NCBI GenBank assembly: GCA_964532965.1
Contig: CAZHJE010000005.1
Location: 1-30,830, forward strand
DNA from: CAZHJE01 sp964532965
GTDB lineage: Bacteria; Patescibacteriota; WWE3; UBA101185; UBA10185
DNA: 30,830 nucleotides
Direction of reading: 5' to 3'
The notes under the pieces were generated by a model. It saw only the letters and a list, made by a program, of their open reading frames with translations. It searched no databases and was not told the origin of the DNA. Of the stretch, positions 24,410 to 30,830 are shown in pieces. Position numbers and translations under genes: made by a program. How positions within the stretch are numbered: position 1 is the stretch's first letter; every line of letters starts with the position of its first letter.

Positions 24410-24861
24410 CAATAAAAGAATTTGTTGAAGAGAAGACATCAGAGATACTGACTATGCTTGGTGCAAAAGCATATTTTGAGGTTCATCAAAAAGATGCTGA
24501 TACTGCACTTATAGTCGATATAAAAGGAGACAATTTAAACTACATTATTGGTTTTAGAGGAGATAGTTTAAATGCTTTTCAGCATTTTTTGCTTCTTTCT
24601 ATCTTTAATAAATATAATGTTTGGGCAGATGTAGTTGTTGATATTAATTCATATAAAGAAAGAAAAAAAGAACGCATAATTGAGCTTGCAAAAAATCATA
24701 TTGATAAAGTTAGGTTTTTTCAAAAGGAAGTATCATTACCTCCAATGGATGCATACGAAAGAAAACAAATACACGAGTTTGTTAATGATTATACAGATAT
24801 CGAATCTTATAGTGTTGGTAATGGCATAGATAGACATATAGTTTTAAAGTTAAAGGGGTAA
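24406..24861 (+). CDS. khpB: RNA-binding protein KhpB/Jag (KH and R3H domains)
   Basis: A 151-residue protein with a KH domain whose loop is GFRG (49-52, in NYIIGFRGDSLNAF) and an R3H domain with R119 and H123 in YERKQIHEF, ending SVGNGIDRHIVLKLKG. It binds RNA; in Firmicutes KhpB works with KhpA in control of cell elongation and division. The N-terminal Jag-N domain of longer homologues is absent. Coupled to yidC by an ATGA overlap, 12 bp before dnaN. Confidence 0.92.
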   Translation: MTIKEFVEEKTSEILTMLGAKAYFEVHQKDADTALIVDIKGDNLNYIIGFRGDSLNAFQHFLLLSIFNKYNVWADVVVDINSYKERKKERIIELAKNHIDKVRFFQKEVSLPPMDAYERKQIHEFVNDYTDIESYSVGNGIDRHIVLKLKG

Positions 24862-24873
24862 AACGTAGTTAAA

Positions 24874-25986
24874 ATGAATATTACCTGTCTAAAAGATAAT
24901 CTAGCTAAAGGTTTAAGTATAGTTTCTAAAGCAATTCCACTAAAGCATTCTATGCCTGTTTTATCCAACGTACTTTTAAGTGCTGATGGAGGCAGATTAA
25001 AACTTACAGGAACAAATATGGAAACGTACATTTCTACTTATGTAGGGGCTTCTGTAAATGCCGATGGCGATATAACAATTCCTGCAAAAACTCTTGCAGA
25101 ATATGTATCACATTTATCACACGATACTGTTTCGTTAACGTTAGAGGATGACACGCTTCATGTACTCGCAGGTAAAGCTAAATCAAAATTTAACGGAGTT
25201 AGTGCAAAAGACTTTCCTAATTTACCCGATGTTAAAATTGATATTCCGCATATCGAGATTGATACAAAAACTTTTTGCAAAGCAATAAATCAGGTGGGCT
25301 TCGCTGTTGCTCATGACGAAACAAGACCAGTATTTTCTGGAATTTTGCTACATATTAAAGATAATACGCTGTATCTTGTTGCATCCGATGGCTTTAGATT
25401 AAATGAAAAAACCCTTTCTGTGGACACAGACCTAGAAAATGTATCTGTGGTTCTTCCTGCAAAAACATTGCTTGAAATTAGTAGAATATTTTCTTCTTTA
25501 GAAGATGTTTTAAAAATATATTTTGATGATGAGGATAACAGAGTGATTTTCGAAGGCGGTGACACTGTAGTTACTACAGGGACAATTTATGGAAATTACC
25601 CAGACTATAAAAGAATTATTCCTACTGAGTCTACTTTGACTGCAACATTTCAAGCTGCTTCGTTATTAGAGGCAGTGAGACTTGCAAATGTTTTCGCGAG
25701 TAGTGATGATAGCGCTATTAAGATAACTTTTGACCCTAAAGGTAGTATATTGGTACAGTCTGTTTCACAAGAAACTGGCTCTAACAACTCTGAATTAGAT
25801 GCAACTGTTGAGGGCGACTCGCTTGAGTTATCCTTTAATTCAAAGTATCTGTTAGAAATATTATCTAATTTAAAAGATGAAACATTAAGCCTTTCGACAA
25901 AAGGCGTAAATGCTGCTTGTGTAATTAAACCCTCAAATGCAAATGATTTTCTTCATGTAATTATGCCTCTTGTGCAAAATAACTAA
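24874..25986 (+). CDS. dnaN: DNA polymerase III sliding clamp (beta subunit)
   Basis: A 370-residue beta clamp with three repeated domains. It begins MNITCLKDNLAKGLSIVSKAI and includes PVLSNVLLSADGGRLKLTGTN, DETRPVFSGILLHIKDNTLYLVASDGFRL between domains I and II, and the C-terminal LHVIMPLVQ. It tethers the replicative polymerase. It follows khpB by 12 bp instead of following dnaA. Its TAA overlaps the stop of the convergent VirB4-like gene by 3 bp. Confidence 0.97.
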   Translation: MNITCLKDNLAKGLSIVSKAIPLKHSMPVLSNVLLSADGGRLKLTGTNMETYISTYVGASVNADGDITIPAKTLAEYVSHLSHDTVSLTLEDDTLHVLAGKAKSKFNGVSAKDFPNLPDVKIDIPHIEIDTKTFCKAINQVGFAVAHDETRPVFSGILLHIKDNTLYLVASDGFRLNEKTLSVDTDLENVSVVLPAKTLLEISRIFSSLEDVLKIYFDDEDNRVIFEGGDTVVTTGTIYGNYPDYKRIIPTESTLTATFQAASLLEAVRLANVFASSDDSAIKITFDPKGSILVQSVSQETGSNNSELDATVEGDSLELSFNSKYLLEILSNLKDETLSLSTKGVNAACVIKPSNANDFLHVIMPLVQNN

Positions 25987-27962
25987 TTTCTATCTGTAGG
26001 CCTTTGTTGCATCTTGTTAGAGTTTGGCAATGTACTGCCACCACTTTGCTTGTTTATGTTGTTTTGCCCCCCAAGGTTGTTTTGATTGTTTACACCTGTC
26101 GTTGTTGGGATAGTGTTATTATTTGGCACACGCTGTTGGCTTTGGTTCTGAGGTGTATTTTGTGTCTGCGTGTTGTCCTGTTTTGTTTGTGGCTGCGCTC
26201 CCATATCGCGTTTTTTGTCCATATCCTCTAGGTTAATTTCTTCGTATTTGCTCACATCGATTTTTTCTATTGGTTTATAGACATTTCTATTATCGGCTAC
26301 TGCTTTTCTTTGTTGAGCGTCCTCTTCTCTTCTTCTTAATATTTCTTGAGGATTTGTATTTATTAATTTATCTTCTGCCTCTGATGCTTTAATTCTAATC
26401 GCAACGTGGCTAGCACCTGCAAAAAACAAACCCTCTCCTTTATCGGCAGACAATAGGAGTCGTTTTTCTCCCTCGGACAAATAAAACGTTTCTGCTACTT
26501 TATCTATTGCAGCAGGATGCTGTTTTAAAAGTATTTGTATAGATGAGTTTGTAACAACCGCCCTGCCATACTCTGACCCCAAAAAGTCTTCTACGTCTTG
26601 GGTTATTGTTGTTAAACCCAGATAGTATTTTCTTGCACGTTTTGCAATACCATATATAAAACGGGCACTATCTTCATCTTGCAGTAATGACCATGCTTCT
26701 TCAACAATAAGTATTCTCTTTTTTAAATCTTTTTTTATTCTAGTCCAAATAAAATCTAATATAATATAGTATGCAAGAGGTTTCAGAACGTCCTCTAGAT
26801 TCCTTGTTGAAAATACAGTCATTTTACTATTTAGATTAACTGTTGACTGTGAATCAAAGATGCCTGTAAGTGATCCCTTAATGTATTTTTCTAGGCGTTC
26901 GGCCATACCTCTTGCCTCTTGTTCTTCTGCACCAACTAGTACTTTATATAAGTCTTCCATGACAGGCGCTTCGTTTGATCTTTGAGTGTCTGGATCTGTA
27001 GTTATGCCTTTTATTCTATATGTTTCAATCAAAGCCCTGTCTAGTATAGCCTCTTCTGTAGGGTTTAACTTGCCCAACATTAATTTAAAAAGTGTATGCA
27101 AGGCTAAAAGCTTTTGACCCAGTTCGTTTTCCCCTTCTGTNNNNNNNNNNNNNNNNNNNNNNNNNNNNNNNNNNNNNNNNNNNNNNNNNNNNNNNNNNNN
27201 NNNNNNNNNNNNNNNNNNNNNNNNNNNNNNNNNNNNNNNNCCATACATTATTCCTTCATCAGATGTTAGATCAGATGATGTAAAAGGAAATGTAGTGGCA
27301 AGACTTGTTGTATCCATGTTGCGTGTTATTAATAACTTATCGATTGCACACGGTACAGTTGACTGAAATGCTTCTTCCATTTGGAGAGTTGCCGATTTTG
27401 ATATTAAAAGAAGCGATCCTAGTGTAGCTTCCAATTTTTTTGTGACGCTTTCCAACTCTTCGAGTGTTGAGGCGGGTATTGTTATATAAAAAGAAAACTG
27501 AAAAAACTTTTCAACACCTTTAACAAGTTGTTCTTGCAATGCTTTCGCATCTTCAAGTGCAATATTTACTGCTGGATCTGTAAGTAAGCCTTTTTCTTGG
27601 TTCGCAAGAAGCGTTGCCTCCATTTCTGTTATTTTTTTTCTTAAGTCGTCTAAAATACCTTTTGACTCTACAGGATAATAAAACATTGATAAATCTAGCG
27701 AGTGGTCAAAGTTAATTATTGGCGAAAGCCAGTTAGCACCTACAAATCTTGGATACCCTGATATAAAAAGTGTTCTAAAATATGTATTCCCAATTTTGAG
27801 GTGGTTAAAATCTATTTCCATCCCAGGAGGGGCAATTATATCTTTAACATTGAGCATACCCTCTGCTAGCGTTTCTTGTGGTGTTTTACCACTATTTTCT
27901 GTTTGCTCTTTATCTTTGCCTGTTTTAGTTTTTTTAAATAGTGTTAGTTTAGGTAGCTTCAT
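25983..27962 (-). CDS. VirB4/TraC-type ATPase, motor part, interrupted by an assembly gap
   Basis: 240 codons are visible before the 100-N gap and 386 after it. The first part ends SDEGIMY, the lead-in to the ATPase core; the second starts in the helical region after the nucleotide-binding strands. Walker A and the following DPE-type region must lie in the gap. Walker B is visible as ILIVEEAW, followed by FIYGIAKRARKYYLGLTTITQDVEDFL and LLLSADKGEGLFFAG. The protein would be the cytoplasmic ATPase of a type IV secretion-like machine. The tail (last about 75 residues) is Gln/Asn-rich and probably disordered. It starts 2 bp after the partner N-terminal gene. Confidence 0.9.
   Translation of the reverse strand: MKLPKLTLFKKTKTGKDKEQTENSGKTPQETLAEGMLNVKDIIAPPGMEIDFNHLKIGNTYFRTLFISGYPRFVGANWLSPIINFDHSLDLSMFYYPVESKGILDDLRKKITEMEATLLANQEKGLLTDPAVNIALEDAKALQEQLVKGVEKFFQFSFYITIPASTLEELESVTKKLEATLGSLLLISKSATLQMEEAFQSTVPCAIDKLLITRNMDTTSLATTFPFTSSDLTSDEGIMYXXXXXXXXXXXXXXXXXXXXXXXXXXXXXXXXXXTEGENELGQKLLALHTLFKLMLGKLNPTEEAILDRALIETYRIKGITTDPDTQRSNEAPVMEDLYKVLVGAEEQEARGMAERLEKYIKGSLTGIFDSQSTVNLNSKMTVFSTRNLEDVLKPLAYYIILDFIWTRIKKDLKKRILIVEEAWSLLQDEDSARFIYGIAKRARKYYLGLTTITQDVEDFLGSEYGRAVVTNSSIQILLKQHPAAIDKVAETFYLSEGEKRLLLSADKGEGLFFAGASHVAIRIKASEAEDKLINTNPQEILRRREEDAQQRKAVADNRNVYKPIEKIDVSKYEEINLEDMDKKRDMGAQPQTKQDNTQTQNTPQNQSQQRVPNNNTIPTTTGVNNQNNLGGQNNINKQSGGSTLPNSNKMQQRPTDRN
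27141..27240. other. Assembly gap (100 N) inside the VirB4-like gene
   Basis: Exactly 100 N. In VirB4 proteins the missing stretch, from the lead-in to Walker A through to the following helical domain, is on the order of a hundred residues or more, so the true gap is probably longer than 100 bp. The frame agreement on both sides may be chance (one in three). Confidence 0.97.
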
Positions 27963-27964
27963 AT

Positions 27965-28657
27965 TTATTCCTCAATTATTGCAGGATTTACAATTGCTGT
28001 CTTATAATCCTCAATATTTGTTCTAATTCTTTGACCATGTACACTACTTGGGTTATATATATCAAAATAAAGTTCAACTAGTTTTTGGGTATCAAGTTGT
28101 TTTGCCTTTACACCTATTCTACTAAATTCTGATGTTAAGTGTTCTATTTTTGGTGTTAAATCTATTTTTGCTTTTTGAACTAATTTGTTGACATTAACAT
28201 TAACTCGCTTTGCGTGTCTTCCGGTTAATATTGATAAAAATTCAAAAGGTGAACTACCTGGTGTTTTTTGTATATTATCTCCAGAAAAGACTACAACATA
28301 AAATTTTTTATCAAGGACATTATTTGCTTCTATTACTTCTTGTACAAATTTTCTATATTGTTGTACCTGCACTTTAAGTCTTGGATCTTGTGTTTTATAT
28401 TCTGTCTTAACCACTTTTTCTAAATATTTTGATATGTCTAGTTGCTTAGATCTTATTACTACTTGTACCGGAAAAGAAATAGAATTTAATAACATCGCAA
28501 ATGACGATATCATTGCATCTTGTTCTATTTCAGACAACAAGTCAAAGTTAACCGCAGTTGTTTGGAGTACAGCACATACTCTATTATTTTTTAATACTAC
28601 AAAGTCTTGTTGTATGTCTTCTATATCTAAGTGATCTTGTGTAGATACGTTTAGCAT
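27965..28657 (-). CDS. VirB4/TraC N-terminal domain protein
   Basis: A 230-residue soluble protein resembling the separate N-terminal part of VirB4/TraC-like ATPases. It starts with a beta-rich stretch (QDFVVLKNNRVCAVLQTTAVNFDLLSE), then FPVQVVIRSKQLDISKYL, a long charged helix (about 83-115), KKFYVVVFSG, and ends ELYFDIYNPSSVHGQRI. No Walker motif is present. GGAAGG upstream is a fair Shine-Dalgarno site. It lies 5 bp after the PrgI gene and 2 bp before the motor gene, so the two parts of VirB4 are made together and probably associate. Confidence 0.8.
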   Translation of the reverse strand: MLNVSTQDHLDIEDIQQDFVVLKNNRVCAVLQTTAVNFDLLSEIEQDAMISSFAMLLNSISFPVQVVIRSKQLDISKYLEKVVKTEYKTQDPRLKVQVQQYRKFVQEVIEANNVLDKKFYVVVFSGDNIQKTPGSSPFEFLSILTGRHAKRVNVNVNKLVQKAKIDLTPKIEHLTSEFSRIGVKAKQLDTQKLVELYFDIYNPSSVHGQRIRTNIEDYKTAIVNPAIIEE

Positions 28658-28662
28658 AATTT

Positions 28663-30159
28663 TTACCTTCCAACTATTTCTATTGGGGGGAGCACCTGTC
28701 CTACTGCCTCAACTTTAATTATATCAAAGCTTAACGAGGTTTTTTTAGATTTATCTGTTTCTATTATATAGTAACCATTGCTAAGAGGAGTGCTTATTGA
28801 AAATGCGCCTATTTTATTTGTTTTTAATGCCCTTACAGGATCATTACTTTCATTTTTTATTATAAGTATTATATCCTCAATACCCATCCCAGAGGCATCT
28901 TTAACAACACCATGAATAATATTTGGCTTTTTATCTGTTACAACGTTTTCTGCGCTAGGACTTGCAGGTATTACTTTTATATTTGCTTCTTGTGTTTCTT
29001 TGGTTTCTGTCGGTAACTCATGGAACGTGTCTTGTATTAATGTTTCCTCTACCACAGGAGTTGCAGGTTCAGGTAAAGTTTGTGTTTTATTTTCTTGTTC
29101 CGGTTTCTTTTTACTTTCTTGTTTTATCTCGATTGTTTCTTTGAGTTCTTTTTTAACAATATTTTCTTCTTTTCTAATTTTACTCATTAATGCGTTTAGT
29201 TTTTGAAGTTTTTCGTCAACATCTTGATCGAGCTTTTCTTCTTGTACGTTTAATACCTTTTCACCGCGTATAGGTAATACAAGCTCTCCTTGGTTTGGTA
29301 ATAAGCTTGTAAAAATCCTTCCCGAATGCATGTCAGGTGTTAAAGGAGTTAGTGGCACATAGTTTTGATCAAATTCTGAGGTTCTGTCTAAAAGTAACTG
29401 AAGTTTTTTTTGTTCTGGTACCTGAATTTGTATATCTTGTGGTTTTTGGGTTAATGCCATACTGACTTCATCAATGTTTGTTGTTTCTGGTTGTGTAGGT
29501 ACGCTGTCGTTATTTTCTAACAGTTGTATGCTTTCTTGTGTATCTGACTGCTCAGCAGGCATCAATTGTTGTGACGGTAGTATAGGGGGAATGCTAGTAT
29601 CTGCTTCGGGTAAGTTAACTGTTAGTTTTGGTGGCATAGGCGGTGCTGTAACGGTTGCCTCTGCCAAAGCACCTCTGATTTTTTTCATGTATTCTTTTTC
29701 AGGTATGTCTAAAGGGTCTTCGTTTTGAAGTATTGCTTTATTAAGATATTGTTCTAATTTTCTTCTGCTTAGCGTTGGGCTTAATGCAATAATTTCTTGT
29801 TGCACTACACTAATGCTTTCAAATGAAAATGCTTTTGGTAACATTGGTTCTTTTTTCCAAATCCTTTGTGTTGGGGCGTATACTGCTTTAATAAAGTTGA
29901 CTGCCCACTGGTCTAGTCCACGTTCTTCGATAGGAACAAATGCAAACCCTAATCCTATTAATAAAGATACTGCTGCTATTGGGTATCTAAATATGGGGTT
30001 AGTAAATGTTGTTAGTGATATGTATGTTATTGTTGCGAATACAGCGAGATAAAAAAATTGTCGCATTGTTAAATCGCCAATTATTTTAAATTCAACATCC
30101 ATTATGTTTTGAGGTACAGCATGTTGTCTGTTTGTAGTTTGAAAATCTTTTAAGGGCAT
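28663..30159 (-). CDS. PrgI-family protein with long tail and C-terminal beta-sandwich
   Basis: A 498-residue protein. The N-terminal 105 residues are PrgI-like (VirB3 equivalent): AVPQNIMDVEFKIIGDLTMRQF, two membrane segments (about 33-52 and 58-76), then ERGLDQWAVNFIKAVYAPTQRIW. Typical PrgI proteins stop near here. This one continues with a Pro/Glu/Gln/Thr-rich, probably disordered region (about 150-410) that has a short Lys/Glu coiled coil. It ends with an 85-residue domain like carboxypeptidase regulatory/CnaB-type folds: NIIHGVVKDASGMGIEDI, then TNKIGAFSISTPLSNGYYIIE. It belongs to the T4SS-like operon, 5 bp before the VirB4 N-terminal gene. Function of the extension is unknown; interaction or surface display are possible. 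Confidence 0.85.
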   Translation of the reverse strand: MPLKDFQTTNRQHAVPQNIMDVEFKIIGDLTMRQFFYLAVFATITYISLTTFTNPIFRYPIAAVSLLIGLGFAFVPIEERGLDQWAVNFIKAVYAPTQRIWKKEPMLPKAFSFESISVVQQEIIALSPTLSRRKLEQYLNKAILQNEDPLDIPEKEYMKKIRGALAEATVTAPPMPPKLTVNLPEADTSIPPILPSQQLMPAEQSDTQESIQLLENNDSVPTQPETTNIDEVSMALTQKPQDIQIQVPEQKKLQLLLDRTSEFDQNYVPLTPLTPDMHSGRIFTSLLPNQGELVLPIRGEKVLNVQEEKLDQDVDEKLQKLNALMSKIRKEENIVKKELKETIEIKQESKKKPEQENKTQTLPEPATPVVEETLIQDTFHELPTETKETQEANIKVIPASPSAENVVTDKKPNIIHGVVKDASGMGIEDIILIIKNESNDPVRALKTNKIGAFSISTPLSNGYYIIETDKSKKTSLSFDIIKVEAVGQVLPPIEIVGR

Positions 30160-30206
30160 AGCGTATCTAGATTATATATTAGATTATGATTATTTTGGAG
30201 TGTTTG

Positions 30207-30830
30207 CTATCTGCTCTTACCCATTATTGATGCTTCTAGCTTATCTGGAAGTTTTCTTGCGACATTATATCCGTATATAACTATAAAAGCAGCAATTGCA
30301 GCCCCTAGGAATGGTATAAACAAAGTTTTTCCTTGTGTTGTATCTCCAATGATTTTAAGCAATGCTATATTAGTTATCGCTAATCCCATTTTTATACTAA
30401 ACATACCCCCAATATATACAGCAAACTTTTTAAACCAATCTGACAATGCGGAATCATTTCCCGGTACAGCGTATTTTAGCATTATAAATGGCGCAGTTAT
30501 TATGTGTATCAACATTTTTATATACAGTGTTAGGCCTTTCAAAACAGCAAGTAAGTAGGTAAATAGTACAGCTACACCAAGGAGTACTGCAAACCCAACT
30601 ACAAAAGGTCCTGCAGGGGTTACTAAGAGAGGTACGCCAACAAGCAACTGAATTGCCCCTGCCCCTAGTGATTCCAAAATACTGCTTCCAGAAACCCCAA
30701 TAGCATCATAAATGATTTTTTTTGCGCTATTGTCCAAAACATAACCGAAACTGGCTATGGTAGCGCCAATAGGATAACTAAATGTTATCATTACTAGTGC
30801 AATAATTTGGCGTGGAATAGCATATTGCAC
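30207..30830 (-). CDS. VirB6/TrbL-like polytopic membrane protein, partial
   Basis: At least 207 codons, open to the right edge; the GTG at 30830 is probably internal, so the N-terminus lies outside. About five membrane segments are seen, including a Gly-rich LLVGVPLLVTPAGPFVVGFAVLLGVAVLFTYLL region and a following LTLYIKMLIHIITAPFIMLKYAVPG segment. The last helix is followed by a basic tail. Position upstream of PrgI and VirB4 and the AVPG/SDWFKKF segment match the VirB6-like channel component of Gram-positive and CPR type IV secretion-like systems. Confidence 0.75.
   Translation of the reverse strand: MQYAIPRQIIALVMITFSYPIGATIASFGYVLDNSAKKIIYDAIGVSGSSILESLGAGAIQLLVGVPLLVTPAGPFVVGFAVLLGVAVLFTYLLAVLKGLTLYIKMLIHIITAPFIMLKYAVPGNDSALSDWFKKFAVYIGGMFSIKMGLAITNIALLKIIGDTTQGKTLFIPFLGAAIAAFIVIYGYNVARKLPDKLEASIMGKSR

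Noticed and set aside
25983..27962. A degenerate VirB4 lacking Walker A
   Set aside because: The motif position falls in the 100-N gap, so its absence is not evidence of loss.
30160..30206. A separate promoter before the PrgI gene (TATAAT upstream of 30159)
   Set aside because: A -10-like hexamer is present, but no -35 box could be found and such hexamers are frequent in A+T-rich DNA.
1..30830. Use of UGA as a glycine codon (Gracilibacteria/Absconditabacteria)
   Set aside because: murT and yidC end in TGA at tight overlaps with the next start codon, and domains end at normal lengths.
1..30830. tRNA, rRNA, CRISPR array or insertion sequence
   Set aside because: No cloverleaf, rRNA core, direct-repeat array or transposase was found; the only spacer above 300 bp is the origin.

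Overview
The window is an A+T-rich bacterial chromosome fragment, most likely from a member of the Candidate Phyla Radiation (Patescibacteria). The reasons are short tightly packed genes, weak or absent Shine-Dalgarno sites, a PrgI/VirB4/VirB6 set, a DUF4012 protein, and a compact rpmH-rnpA-yidD-yidC-khpB cluster beside dnaA. TGA ends murT and yidC as an ordinary stop, which argues against the lineages that read UGA as glycine. Two runs of exactly 100 N (8291-8390 and 27141-27240) are scaffold gaps; each creates a misleading continuous reading frame.

Left part (1-5400): a protein with a twin-arginine signal that runs off the left edge; an unknown protein coupled to a phytol/dolichol-kinase-like membrane protein; a membrane-anchored cyclophilin with a structured, terminator-like leader; a FemX-type aminoacyltransferase; and a membrane-anchored methyltransferase. 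Next (5438-9433) come a UvrD-type helicase fused to a PD-(D/E)XK/Fe-S nuclease and RmuC, separated by the first gap. Then follow two small membrane proteins, metG, ribosomal protein bL25 with an overlapping zinc-ribbon gene, a 1049-residue fusion of a sugar-nucleotide epimerase-like domain to DUF4012, and greA behind a good promoter and a terminator-like leader.

Centre (16485-25986): the minus-strand operon murT-gatD-wzy-like-lipoprotein makes and modifies cell-envelope polymers (amidated peptidoglycan, glycan polymerisation or ligation). It starts directly at the replication origin. The 419-bp spacer between dnaA and murT carries several DnaA boxes, including two abutting boxes followed by a GC step, a CTACTA/CTTCTA tract and an AT run, the layout of a bacterial basal unwinding system. 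To the right of dnaA, rpmH-rnpA-yidD-yidC-khpB-dnaN run on the plus strand. dnaN is therefore not beside dnaA.

Right part (25983-30830): a minus-strand type IV secretion-like module, in transcription order a VirB6-like membrane protein, a PrgI protein with a long tail and a C-terminal beta-sandwich, and a VirB4-type ATPase split into N-terminal and motor polypeptides. The motor protein's Walker A region falls in the second gap.

The most unusual items are the epimerase-DUF4012 fusion, whose epimerase domain has Leu where the catalytic Tyr should be; the PrgI-beta-sandwich fusion; the origin with DnaA boxes directly against the dnaA and murT start codons; and the leader structures before the cyclophilin and greA genes.
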